Shown: positions 36,009-43,625, counted from the stretch's first letter. The stretch is 64,000 nucleotides of DNA from Clostridia bacterium (GCA_017516965.1 JAFXAP010000015.1:158577-222576), one strand, 5' to 3'. Notes: generated by a model from the sequence alone, not told the origin. A program made the numbers and translations.

Positions 36009-36362
36009 TTGAAAGAAAATCTACTTATGAAATATTCCGAGCAGTTAGCTGTAGGTATTGAGTTTATTTGTAAGGAAATTAAACACAATTCAAATACAGT
36101 TTATCAAATCAAAAAATCTTCTTCAAGTGTTTATGCAAACATAAGCGAGGCACAATATGCACAAAGTCTTGCTGATATGCTTTCTAAATTCAAAATTGCG
36201 CGTAAAGAATGTATTGAAACTGAAAGTTGGCTAAAACTTTTGTTTGCAAATCAAGGTATTGATGAACCTACGTACAAAAAACATAGAAATCTTTGTGGCA
36301 GAATCCGTAGAATGTTAACCTCATCCTGTATCACTATAGAAAACAAAATTAATCAAAATTGA
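36009..36362 (+). CDS. Four-helix-bundle protein (23S rRNA intervening-sequence protein / S23 family)
   Basis: A 117-residue all-helical protein. The family pattern is visible: YSEQLAVGIEFICKEI (helix 1), VYQIKKSSSSVYANISEAQYAQS (helix 2 with the conserved SxxSxxANIxE), LADMLSKFKIARKECIETESWLKLL (helix 3) and a last Arg-rich helix. The fold is shared with rRNA intervening-sequence proteins and with Avd of diversity-generating retroelements, but there is no reverse transcriptase or rRNA here. The start is TTG at 36009 with GGAGG 7 bases upstream. Directly upstream lies the hairpin array. Function unknown. Confidence 0.85.
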   Translation: MKENLLMKYSEQLAVGIEFICKEIKHNSNTVYQIKKSSSSVYANISEAQYAQSLADMLSKFKIARKECIETESWLKLLFANQGIDEPTYKKHRNLCGRIRRMLTSSCITIENKINQN

Positions 36363-36365
36363 TTT

Positions 36366-36396
36366 AACTCGACCTCTTGGATCGGGTTTTTCTTTT
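36366..36396 (+). terminator. Terminator after four-helix-bundle gene
   Basis: AACTCGA-CC paired with GG-A-TCGGGTT (one bulge, one G-T), followed by TTTTCTTTTTC. Confidence 0.7.
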
Positions 36397-36398
36397 TC

Positions 36399-36427
36399 TT
36401 GTAATTTATAAGCACATATGTTAAAAT
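36399..36427 (+). promoter_or_regulatory. Promoter of the acyl-CoA ligase transcript
   Basis: TTGTAA (36399-36404), 17 bases, TAAAAT (36422-36427). The expected transcript start near 36434 coincides with the left arm of the following structure. Confidence 0.65.
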
Positions 36428-36435
36428 ATATCTAT

Positions 36436-36605
36436 GCCAAACTAATTAAATATGCAAAGTGGTATTTTAATTCTTTAGGGATGTTATACCCTTTTATACT
36501 TTTTACCAAACCCAATGAATTTGATAAAAACGCAAATTCTATTATGGGTTTGGTTAATACCATTTTGCATAATTAGTTTGGCGACTATCGGGGTTTGCGT
36601 TTTTT
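36436..36605 (+). promoter_or_regulatory. Structured 5' leader, candidate unknown cis-regulatory RNA
   Basis: Long arms at 36436-36466 and 36556-36582 pair over about 26 positions (both start GCCAAACTAATT when read inward; one 4-base insertion, one G-T-type difference). Inside are AGGG/CCCT (36477-36480 with 36489-36492) and ACCAAACCCA/TGGGTTTGGT (36505-36514 with 36545-36554, extended by GAATTT/AAATTC), giving a three-way junction. AAAAACGCAAA (36526-36536), inside the last stem, can instead pair with TTTGCGTTTTT (36594-36604). No known riboswitch motif was recognised. A palindromic MITE-like insertion is the alternative reading. Confidence 0.5.
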
Positions 36606-36641
36606 GTGCGGTTACTTCGGTAGCCGCACTTTTTATTTTTA
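36606..36641 (+). terminator. Intrinsic terminator/attenuator just before the ligase gene
   Basis: A perfect 10-bp GTGCGGTTAC stem (one G-T) capped by the stable TTCG tetraloop, followed by TTTTTATTTTT and immediately AAGGAG of the next gene. There is no gene between the upstream promoter and this hairpin, so it would attenuate the ligase. Confidence 0.7.
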
Positions 36642-36654
36642 AGGAGAAATGAAA

Positions 36655-38436
36655 ATGAGTGAAGAAAAGGAACTGACGGGTTATCCGTCTATTGATAAAC
36701 CTTGGTTGAAATACTACACGGAGGAGCAAATTAATCTTGCTTTGCCTAAAAACACAGCCTATCAGTATATGCGAGAGTGTAATAAAAACAATTTGGATGC
36801 TTGTGCTCTTGAGTATTTAGGCAAAAAAATTACATATCGTGAACTTTTTAAAAACATAGATATTGTTGCTAATTGCTTGTTGAGTATGGGTGTAAAGAAA
36901 GGCGATATTATTACCTCTTGTCTTGCCAACATGCCCGAATCTGCATATTTGATTTATGCCGCAAATAAGTTGGGCGTAATTATAGATTTGATCGACCCGT
37001 TTACTGTAAATGAAACAATGGCGAATTACTGCAACAATACACAAAGTAAAATCGTCTTCACACTTGATATAGCATACAAAAATGTTGAAAAATTACCCGA
37101 AAACACAAACATTGAAAGAATTGTGCTTGTTTCTCCTACACAGTCTATTAAATTGCTGAAAACGTTGTTGAGAATTAAAGACTCTGAAACTAAAAAAGCA
37201 TATAAGGGCAAAAATGCTATTTCGTGGGATGATTTTATTAAAAATAACATTGTCGACTCCAAAAAGTTGGCAGTAGATTATGAACAAAATCTACCTTTTG
37301 CAATTTTACATACGGGCGGTACAACTGGCATTCCTAAAGGGGCTTTGCTTTCGGTGGACAATGTAAATTCACTTGCATCGCAGTTTAAAAATTCTCCGTT
37401 AGAAATGAATAATGGCGAAACCGCCTTGAATCTTATGCCTCCTTTTGCAGCCTATGGGTTATGCAATGGTTTGCATTTGCATTTGTGCTGCGGTATGAAG
37501 GTTATAATGATTCCGACCTATGAGCCGAACAAAATTGTTGAGCAAATATTAAAACACAAGCCTAACCGTATTGCTTGTGCTCCTGCCCATTATGTTCATA
37601 TTGCAGAAAGCGAAAAGATAAAATCTGCGGATTTGTCATTTTTAAAAAGACCGATTGTGGGCGGTGATACGCTTAATACCAAATTAGAGGAAGAACTTAA
37701 CGAGCTGTTTGCTAAAGCCGGATGCAAAGATAAAATTACAAAAGGCTACGGATTAACTGAAACCGCATCGGGAATCTGTGTTTGTGTGAACAAGGCAGTA
37801 AACAAAATCGGTTCCGTTGGCATACCTATGGCAAAAAATATTGTTGCTGCATTTAGTCTTTCAGGGGAAGAAACCGAGTGCAAATATAACGAAGAAGGAG
37901 AGATTTGCATTTGCAGTCCTAACAATATGCTCGGATATTATAATAAACCAGAAGAAACTGAAAAAGTATTGAAAACACATAAAGATGGCAAGGTTTGGTT
38001 GCATACTGGCGATTTAGGTTATGTAGATGAAGACGGTAATGTTTTTATCAAAGGACGCCTAAAAAGAATGATAATTCAGTATTCAGGATTAAAGGCAAAT
38101 CCTTTTGAAGCGGAACGGGAAATATTAAAGAATGTCAATGTTAATAGTGTTGTGGTGGTTGGCATTAAAGATCCAAATCACAATCAAGGACAGTTGCCCG
38201 TAGCTTTTGTAAAAACAGAAGAAGGTGTTTCAGTTAATGAGCAAGATTTGATAGCGGAATTACATAAAAGTTGCGAAGATAATATCACATATTACTCTGT
38301 TCCTGTTGATTATATCATTATTGATACATACCCTAGAACACCTATTGGAAAAATTGACTTTAAGGAACTTACCAATATTTACGAGCGAGATTATAAAGAC
38401 AGAAAGATATTAAAACAGAAAGAATTAAAATTCTAA
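36655..38436 (+). CDS. AMP-binding acyl-CoA synthetase/ligase-like enzyme
   Basis: A 593-residue adenylate-forming enzyme. Core motifs are in order: ILHTGGTTGIPKGALLS (A3, ~218-234), KGYGLTETASGICV (A5), HTGDLGYVDEDGNVFIKGRLKRMI (A7-A8) and the catalytic Lys in RTPIGKIDF (A10) near the C-terminus. It activates a carboxylic acid, probably a fatty or aryl acid, to an acyl-AMP and then a thioester. I choose the ATG at 36655 because AAGGAG lies 8 bases upstream; the ATG at 36649 is too close. It is a lone gene with a structured leader, and no carrier protein or thioesterase is nearby. Confidence 0.9.
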   Translation: MSEEKELTGYPSIDKPWLKYYTEEQINLALPKNTAYQYMRECNKNNLDACALEYLGKKITYRELFKNIDIVANCLLSMGVKKGDIITSCLANMPESAYLIYAANKLGVIIDLIDPFTVNETMANYCNNTQSKIVFTLDIAYKNVEKLPENTNIERIVLVSPTQSIKLLKTLLRIKDSETKKAYKGKNAISWDDFIKNNIVDSKKLAVDYEQNLPFAILHTGGTTGIPKGALLSVDNVNSLASQFKNSPLEMNNGETALNLMPPFAAYGLCNGLHLHLCCGMKVIMIPTYEPNKIVEQILKHKPNRIACAPAHYVHIAESEKIKSADLSFLKRPIVGGDTLNTKLEEELNELFAKAGCKDKITKGYGLTETASGICVCVNKAVNKIGSVGIPMAKNIVAAFSLSGEETECKYNEEGEICICSPNNMLGYYNKPEETEKVLKTHKDGKVWLHTGDLGYVDEDGNVFIKGRLKRMIIQYSGLKANPFEAEREILKNVNVNSVVVVGIKDPNHNQGQLPVAFVKTEEGVSVNEQDLIAELHKSCEDNITYYSVPVDYIIIDTYPRTPIGKIDFKELTNIYERDYKDRKILKQKELKF

Positions 38437-38659
38437 TGTATTTATTTCTCTTTATCGTTCTATGGCTAGAACAACTATCGGTAGCTTGAAAAAAAGCAGA
38501 GAAGTTACAATAAAGTATTAGTGATAACGTCGAAACAAAGCGTAAACATATTACCTCTACCCTAAAATCACTGTTCTTGCTAATTACCTGCTAATCAAAC
38601 ACAGTAAAATAACATAAAATCAGCAGTAACGGCGTAACACAAGATAACACTTTAACCTT

Positions 38660-38687
38660 AAAAATCCCTTGACAACAAGGGATTTTT
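38660..38687 (+). terminator. Terminator, probably of the ligase transcript
   Basis: A perfect 12-bp stem, AAAAATCCCTTG with loop ACAA, ending in TTTTT, 223 bases past the ligase stop. Confidence 0.7.
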
Positions 38688-38731
38688 AAGTATTATGAGG
38701 GACACGAAAGTCCTTTCCCTCCATTATCTAA

Positions 38732-38764
38732 AAAACTCCCAACTCTTTACAAGTTGGGAGTTTT
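38732..38764. terminator. Terminator after first GH130 gene
   Basis: A perfect 13-bp stem, AAAACTCCCAACT and its complement, with a 7-base loop; A and T tracts on both sides. Confidence 0.8.
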
Positions 38765-38768
38765 AGTT

Positions 38769-39758
38769 TTAGATTGAATTTTCTTTTGTGAATTTGATAA
38801 GCTCGTCAACGGTGGTGAAGGCAAGGCCTACCACGGTGTCTGCCGCACCGTAGTAGATTGCAATTCTGCCGGTGTCGGCATCGCAAAGAGCAGATACGGG
38901 GAACACAACGTTTGGCACGTCGCCCGCAAGCTCATATATTTCACGAGGATTTAAAATATAATACTTTGTGCGGTAAAGAACTTTTGTGGGGTCATCACGG
39001 TCTAGTATTGCCGCGCCTGCATAATAACAAAGTCCGTTACAAGTACCTCTTACACCGTGATAAATAAGTAGCCATCCTTCATCGGTTTCAATCGGAGTGG
39101 GGCCGCCGCCAATCTTATAGTTTTGCCAACCGCGTGCCGGCTCCATAACAAGACGGTGCTTACCCCAATAGGTCATATCAGGACTCTCGCTGTAGTAAAT
39201 GCTACCGTTACCCGGGGTTCCGTGAGCGGGGTCAGAAGGGCGAGAAAACATAACATATTTATTGTTTATCTTACGTGGAAACAACACACCGTTGCGGTTA
39301 TATGGCAAAAATGCATTTTCCATATGATAGAATTTTTCAAAATCATCGGTATATGCCATACCAATTGTGGGTTCCCAGTTTTTCATACCGGTGCACCATA
39401 CTATGTAATATCTGCCGTCAATTTCGCAAACGCGTGGGTCATAGCCGTATTCATATGGCACACCCTCGATTGTGTTTTCAAATTTAATAGGCTCGTCATT
39501 TATTTCCCAATGAAGACCGTCTTTACTTTTACCTGTGTGAAGCAGTGGCAAAAAATCTCTGCGGTCACAACGGAAAACACCGCGAAACTCGTTGCCAAAA
39601 GGCACTACCGAGCTGTTAAACAAACTGTTAGCGCCCTTAATATCTTTGTATGAAAGTATTGGATTCTCACTATATCTCCAAACAGGCTCGTCACAGCCCT
39701 CGGGTCTGTCTTGCCAAGGCATATTGGGCAATGATTTTCCGTTAATTACTTTTGCCAT
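38769..39758 (-). CDS. GH130-family beta-mannoside phosphorylase
   Basis: A 329-residue five-bladed propeller enzyme. GH130 signatures include NSSVVPFGNEFRGVFRCD (~42-59), the putative catalytic Asp in YGYDPRVCEIDGRYYIVWC, FLPYNRNGVLFPRK and GGGPTPIETDEGWLLIYHG. Such enzymes phosphorolyse beta-1,4-mannosyl-glucose, mannobiose or Man-GlcNAc to mannose-1-P. The ATG at 39758 has GGAG 9 bases upstream; a GTG nine bases earlier overlaps that site. It is a close paralogue of the next gene, but has its own promoter. Confidence 0.93.
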   Translation of the reverse strand: MAKVINGKSLPNMPWQDRPEGCDEPVWRYSENPILSYKDIKGANSLFNSSVVPFGNEFRGVFRCDRRDFLPLLHTGKSKDGLHWEINDEPIKFENTIEGVPYEYGYDPRVCEIDGRYYIVWCTGMKNWEPTIGMAYTDDFEKFYHMENAFLPYNRNGVLFPRKINNKYVMFSRPSDPAHGTPGNGSIYYSESPDMTYWGKHRLVMEPARGWQNYKIGGGPTPIETDEGWLLIYHGVRGTCNGLCYYAGAAILDRDDPTKVLYRTKYYILNPREIYELAGDVPNVVFPVSALCDADTGRIAIYYGAADTVVGLAFTTVDELIKFTKENSI

Positions 39759-39790
39759 AATAAACACTCCTTAATAATATTGTTATTTTA

Positions 39791-39819
39791 ATTATATACC
39801 AAGACCTTACAAAAGGCAA
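39791..39819 (-). promoter_or_regulatory. Promoter of first GH130 gene
   Basis: TTGCCT (39819-39814), 17 bases, TATAAT (39796-39791) on the minus strand. Confidence 0.7.
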
Positions 39820-39820
39820 C

Positions 39821-39856
39821 AAAAAACACTTGACCGATTAGGTCAAGTGTTTTTTA
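39821..39856 (-). terminator. Terminator between the GH130 paralogues
   Basis: A perfect 15-bp stem, AAAAAACACTTGACC with loop GATTA, between the stop of the second copy and the promoter of the first. Confidence 0.85.
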
Positions 39857-39857
39857 C

Positions 39858-40847
39858 TTAAAATGAATTTTTCTTAACAAAATCAATAAGCTCGTCAACG
39901 GTGGTGTGCGCCATACCAACAACAGTATCTGCCGCGCCGTAGTAGATTGTAATTCTGCCTGTGTCGGCATCGCAAAGAGCCGCACACGGAAAGACAACGT
40001 TTGGCACATCGCCAACCTGCTCATAAATTTCGCGAGGACTAAGTATGTATTTTTTTGAGCGATAAAGCACTTTTGTTGGGTCGTCTAAGTCAAGCAATGC
40101 CGCGCCCGCATAATAGCAAAGTCCGTTACAGGTTTTCTTTACGCCGTGGTAGATAAGAAGCCAACCCTCATCAGTTTCGATAGGGGTGGGACCGCTACCA
40201 ATCTTGCAAGACTGCCAACCGCCTTTAGGCCCCATAACAAAGCTATGCTGTCCCCAAAATTCCAAATCTTTACTTTTACTTGCGTAAATGCTACCAACTG
40301 TTGGTAGATTTGGCGCCATAGGACGACTGAGCATTAAATAGTAACCGTTTATCTTACGCGGAAAGAGTGAGCCGTTGCGGTTGTATGGCAAAAATGGATT
40401 TTGCATAAGATAGAATTTTTCAAAATCCTCGGTCCAAGCCATACCTAAAGTTGGGTCCCAGTTGCCTGTGGCTGAATTTCTGCACCATATGATATAATAT
40501 TTACCCTCTAATTCGCAAATGCGTGGGTCATAGCCATATTCATATCTCTGACCGTCAATTTCATTTTCGAATTTAAGTGGCTCGTCATCTATTTCCCAAT
40601 TAATGCCATCCTTACTTTTGCCCTTGTGCAAAAGAGGCAGCATATCGGTTTTGTCACAACGAAAAACTCCTCTAAATTCACCCTTAAACGCTACAACAGA
40701 ACTGTTAAAAAGACTGTTTGCATCCTCGATATCATCGCGGGTGAGTATTGGGTTAAGAGAGCTACGCCAACAAACGTCTTTACAGTTTGCGGGTCTTTCT
40801 TCCCAAGGGATGTTTGGTATTGACCTGCCGTTTAGTACCTTTGCCAT
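39858..40847 (-). CDS. GH130-family beta-mannoside phosphorylase, paralogue
   Basis: A 329-residue paralogue of the preceding protein, alike through nearly its whole length (NSSVVAFKGEFRGVFRCDKTD, YGYDPRICELEGKYYIIWC, FLPYNRNGSLFPRK, GSGPTPIETDEGWLLIYHG). Differences cluster in the loops after the third and fourth blades (GTPGNGSIYYSES versus LPTVGSIYASKS), which line the substrate pocket in this family, so specificity may differ. GGAG precedes the ATG. It is 79 bases downstream of an AraC regulator and has its own promoter. Confidence 0.93.
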   Translation of the reverse strand: MAKVLNGRSIPNIPWEERPANCKDVCWRSSLNPILTRDDIEDANSLFNSSVVAFKGEFRGVFRCDKTDMLPLLHKGKSKDGINWEIDDEPLKFENEIDGQRYEYGYDPRICELEGKYYIIWCRNSATGNWDPTLGMAWTEDFEKFYLMQNPFLPYNRNGSLFPRKINGYYLMLSRPMAPNLPTVGSIYASKSKDLEFWGQHSFVMGPKGGWQSCKIGSGPTPIETDEGWLLIYHGVKKTCNGLCYYAGAALLDLDDPTKVLYRSKKYILSPREIYEQVGDVPNVVFPCAALCDADTGRITIYYGAADTVVGMAHTTVDELIDFVKKNSF

Positions 40848-40880
40848 AAAATCAACTCCTGATTTAATTTTTGCAAAATC

Positions 40881-40909
40881 AATATAACATTTGTCGCCAA
40901 AATAAACAA
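40881..40909 (-). promoter_or_regulatory. Promoter of second GH130 gene
   Basis: TTGTTT (40909-40904), 17 bases, TATATT (40886-40881) on the minus strand. Confidence 0.6.
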
Positions 40910-40926
40910 GAAGTTTTTAAACTTTT

Positions 40927-41736
40927 TTAGGAATTATTTTTACCATTTGCATATTCTTTTGGCGTGACACCATATTTTTCTTTAAAACGGCGGCTAAAGT
41001 TTCGCACGGTGCCAAAACCGCTTTCATAACAGGCGTCTATTACGCGGTTGCCGTTAAGCAATAATTTTTTAGCGTAATCAAAACGCTTTTCGGCAAGGTA
41101 ATCATTAAAGCACATACCCGTGCGTCGTTTAAATTCACGGCTAAAATATGCGGGCGAAACGCTAAACTTTTCCCTAATTATGTTAAGGGTGATTTCATTT
41201 CTGAAATTTATGTTTATAAAACCGATTGCTTGTGAAACGGCGTCTGACGCATATTTCTTTTCGTAATTTATTGCCTTTGTGCCAAAAAGGTCAAGAACAA
41301 TTATTTCTATAACGTTTTTAAGCTGTAAAATGGCATAATCGCGGTTTGATTTAAAAACTCCTACCAGATATTTTAAATCTGCTACCGTTTTTTCACCTGC
41401 CCCACGCACAATGTCGGCATTTAGGTAACTTAGCATCTGGGCAATCTCGGGCGACATATCTTTGGCATAGAAGTGAACGGTTATGGTTTTTATGTTGGCG
41501 GTTTCAAAACCGTGAAAATCCATAGGGGTAATAAACAGCAAATCCCCCTTTTGCACGGTATATGACTTGCCATTTATAAGATGGGTGCCGCTACCCTCGG
41601 TTATGTATTCTATCTCATAAAAATCGTGTTGATGTAACGGATGATTTTGATTAAGCACATTTTCACAAACCAAAAAATCCCCTATTTTTCTACGATGCCG
41701 TTGGTTATATATTAAAGGAATTTCTTTTGCTTTCAT
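40927..41736 (-). CDS. AraC-family transcriptional regulator (GH130 neighbour)
   Basis: A 269-residue regulator with a cupin N-domain (HPLHQHDFYEIEYITEGSGTHLING, KGDLLFITPMDFHGFE) and a C-terminal AraC double HTH (~170-265; LNIIREKFSVSPAYFSREFKRRTG and VIDACYESGFGTVRNFSRRFKEKYG). GAGGTAAG precedes the ATG. It lies 9 bases after a DUF4097 gene, so it may be transcribed with the PadR module, and just upstream of two GH130 genes, its likely targets. Confidence 0.92.
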   Translation of the reverse strand: MKAKEIPLIYNQRHRRKIGDFLVCENVLNQNHPLHQHDFYEIEYITEGSGTHLINGKSYTVQKGDLLFITPMDFHGFETANIKTITVHFYAKDMSPEIAQMLSYLNADIVRGAGEKTVADLKYLVGVFKSNRDYAILQLKNVIEIIVLDLFGTKAINYEKKYASDAVSQAIGFININFRNEITLNIIREKFSVSPAYFSREFKRRTGMCFNDYLAEKRFDYAKKLLLNGNRVIDACYESGFGTVRNFSRRFKEKYGVTPKEYANGKNNS

Positions 41737-41745
41737 AACTTACCT

Positions 41746-42615
41746 CTATTTTACCACTTTGAAATAAATGTCGCCCGTGTTGGTATCAATTTCAAAAACA
41801 CCGTCATTTTTAGTTGGTGGCACCTTTACGCTACCCGTGTCGGTATTGGTTTTAAAGGTTGGTGCGTGATACAAATTACCCTCAACATCACCTGTATTAG
41901 TCTTAACCTTAACATACGGCGCCTTAACCACATGAAACCAAACGTCGCCTGTGGCGGTTTGCACAGTGATTGTATCACTTACCATTGTTCGTAACAGCTT
42001 TACGTCGCCAGTATCACTTTCTACTTTTATATTTTTGCACTTGATAACGTTAACATTTCTATCTATATTGCCTATTTCTATCTTTCCTGTATCGGTAGAT
42101 ATATCAAGCAAATCTGACACTGATGACAGCAGCGTAACGTCACCCGTGTCGGTTTCGATTTTGATGTTAGTAAAGGCAAAATCCTTTGGTATGGTTATAT
42201 CGCTTGTGTCACTCTCTATGCTAAGTGAGTTATAAGTTTCTTTGGGCAGATAGACGGTAAGCGACCACTTACCAAAAGAAATACCAATATGCTCATACCA
42301 CTTACGACTATCTTGTATAGATATAAAAAGCGTATCATTATCGACGTTTACTGTGTGTTTTAAATTTGGGGTATCAATAAACACAACTTTGCACCTATTG
42401 TCATTTGATGGCGCAAATTTTATATCAGAAGTGTTTACGTCTATTTTTATATTGCTGAAATCCTGGTCAATTTGCTGTTCGCTTTCAATAAATTTTTCGG
42501 TTGAGAGGCCAGTAAAATCAAAATTTAACGATGCGAGCGCCAAAGCGCTTATTATAGCGCCTGATATAATCAGGCAAACGGCTAGTATAATCCAGACTTT
42601 TTTAAACTTTTTCAT
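41746..42615 (-). CDS. DUF4097-family beta-repeat membrane protein
   Basis: A 289-residue protein with an N-terminal membrane segment (VWIILAVCLIISGAIISALAL) and a long right-handed beta-repeat ectodomain. Repeats of the type S/T-D-T-G-D-V recur about every 20 residues (ETDTGDVTLL, STDTGKIEIG, ESDTGDVKLL, KTNTGDVEGN, TNTGDIYF), the hallmark of DUF4097. The start at 42615 follows GGAGGGG; a longer frame does not. It overlaps DUF1700 by 14 bases in the common PadR-DUF1700-DUF4097 order. Biochemical role unknown. Confidence 0.9.
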   Translation of the reverse strand: MKKFKKVWIILAVCLIISGAIISALALASLNFDFTGLSTEKFIESEQQIDQDFSNIKIDVNTSDIKFAPSNDNRCKVVFIDTPNLKHTVNVDNDTLFISIQDSRKWYEHIGISFGKWSLTVYLPKETYNSLSIESDTSDITIPKDFAFTNIKIETDTGDVTLLSSVSDLLDISTDTGKIEIGNIDRNVNVIKCKNIKVESDTGDVKLLRTMVSDTITVQTATGDVWFHVVKAPYVKVKTNTGDVEGNLYHAPTFKTNTDTGSVKVPPTKNDGVFEIDTNTGDIYFKVVK

Positions 42616-43213
42616 TGCCACCCCTCCTTTTTGCAAAACAACGCTTGATAAGGAACCATATCTTACGGCTCAACCATAAAATTCCTTTTGTTGCGAGGTT
42701 TGACACCATAAACATAAGTATTGCAAGTCCTACGCAAACAAGACCGCATCCTATCAGGAATACGCCCTGAACAGTATTGCCCATAAAAGCGAAAACAGGA
42801 AAAACAAACACCCCCGCAATGCCGCAAACCGCAAGTGAAAAGAAAACGGCATAAAGGCTGATTATTACCGACCACAAGACTACATAAACCGAAAGCACTA
42901 CGGCAATTGCGGCGATAATCAATGAAAGCCATATTGGAGATCCCAATATAAGCAACACTATCTCCCACGCACTAAGCGCACGGCTGTTTTTTGCCGCCTG
43001 CTTAACAAGTTTAGGCATCGGTATATCTTTTAAAATTTCATTTGATATATCATGTATATTTCCTATTGCCGCTACTGCGTCTTCTTCTGAAAGTCCGTCA
43101 TCTATACGGTCGTCTATCATTTCGGCATAAAAATCAAGTGTTTTTTGCGCATCTTCACTCGGCAGTCCGCAAAGTTTAACTTCAAGCGCATTTAAAAACT
43201 GTTGTTTATTCAC
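42602..43213 (-). CDS. DUF1700 (HAAS-type) membrane protein
   Basis: About 203 residues. The N-terminal helical HAAS-type domain (FLNALEVKLCGLPSEDAQKTLDFYAEMIDDRIDDGLSEEDAVAAIG) is followed by several membrane helices. Such proteins pair with PadR regulators and DUF4097 partners and appear to sense envelope state. GTG at 43213 has GGGGTG at good spacing, whereas GTG at 43222 sits on that site, so the shorter form is preferred. It overlaps both neighbours by a few bases. Confidence 0.9.
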   Translation of the reverse strand: MNKQQFLNALEVKLCGLPSEDAQKTLDFYAEMIDDRIDDGLSEEDAVAAIGNIHDISNEILKDIPMPKLVKQAAKNSRALSAWEIVLLILGSPIWLSLIIAAIAVVLSVYVVLWSVIISLYAVFFSLAVCGIAGVFVFPVFAFMGNTVQGVFLIGCGLVCVGLAILMFMVSNLATKGILWLSRKIWFLIKRCFAKRRGGNEKV

Positions 43214-43523
43214 TCTCTTCACCCCTGTTTACAAAATTATAAATCGACACAATCTCTTGCCACTCTAATTTGAAATCTTCTATTCGTTTTAGTCCGAGTT
43301 TGGTTATGCGATAATATTTTCTAAGTCGTCCGTTATGTTCGGCTGTGCGAACAGTAAGCAGATTAGCAACTTCAAGTCGGCGCAAAATTGGGTAAAGCGT
43401 TGATTCGGAAATTTCTACGTGTGGCTTTATATCTTTTATTATTTTATAACCGTAAGAGTCCTCGCTCTTTATTGCAGAAAGCACACAAACGTCTAAAAGT
43501 CCGCGTTTTAGCTGAATATCCAT
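43206..43523 (-). CDS. PadR-family transcriptional regulator
   Basis: A 105-residue winged-helix repressor beginning MDIQLKRGLLDVCVLSAIKSEDSYGYKI, with ISESTLYPILRRLEVANLLTV as recognition helix and wing. The start codon at 43523 has GGGAGGT; a longer frame has none. It heads the DUF1700-DUF4097 operon and probably represses it through the inverted repeat over its own -10. Confidence 0.95.
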   Translation of the reverse strand: MDIQLKRGLLDVCVLSAIKSEDSYGYKIIKDIKPHVEISESTLYPILRRLEVANLLTVRTAEHNGRLRKYYRITKLGLKRIEDFKLEWQEIVSIYNFVNRGEESE

Positions 43524-43542
43524 AACATACCTCCCTTTACAT

Positions 43543-43574
43543 AATACTATACTACACACAGTATTGCTTGTCAA
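43543..43574 (-). promoter_or_regulatory. PadR operon promoter with operator-like repeat
   Basis: TTGACA (43574-43569), 17 bases, TATAGT (43551-43546) on the minus strand. AATACT (43543-43548) and AGTATT (43560-43565) form an inverted repeat across the -10 and spacer. Confidence 0.75.
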
Positions 43575-43600
43575 TAGACATTTTTTGCTCAAAAAAACAC

Positions 43601-43625
43601 AAAGCACCGATAAAATCGATGCTTT
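43601..43625 (-). terminator. Terminator after heparinase-like gene
   Basis: AAAGCA-C-CGAT paired with ATCG-A-TGCTTT around AAA, then GTGTTTTTTT on the minus strand. Confidence 0.65.

Larger units (their letters stand above)
38437..38768. other. Gene-free stretch after the ligase
   Basis: No credible gene. A short frame at 38463-38520 (MARTTIGSLKKSREVTIKY, then stop) has no ribosome site and could be a gene remnant. The rest to 38650 shows nothing recognised; 38697-38721 has a GAGGGA/TCCCTC hairpin between the two terminators. Confidence 0.5.

Noticed and set aside
36009-36362. Four-helix-bundle protein as Avd of a diversity-generating retroelement
   Set aside because: No reverse transcriptase, template repeat or variable repeat anywhere in the window.
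36436-36582. T-box leader
   Set aside because: The T-box antiterminator signature is missing and the downstream gene is not an aminoacyl-tRNA or amino-acid gene.
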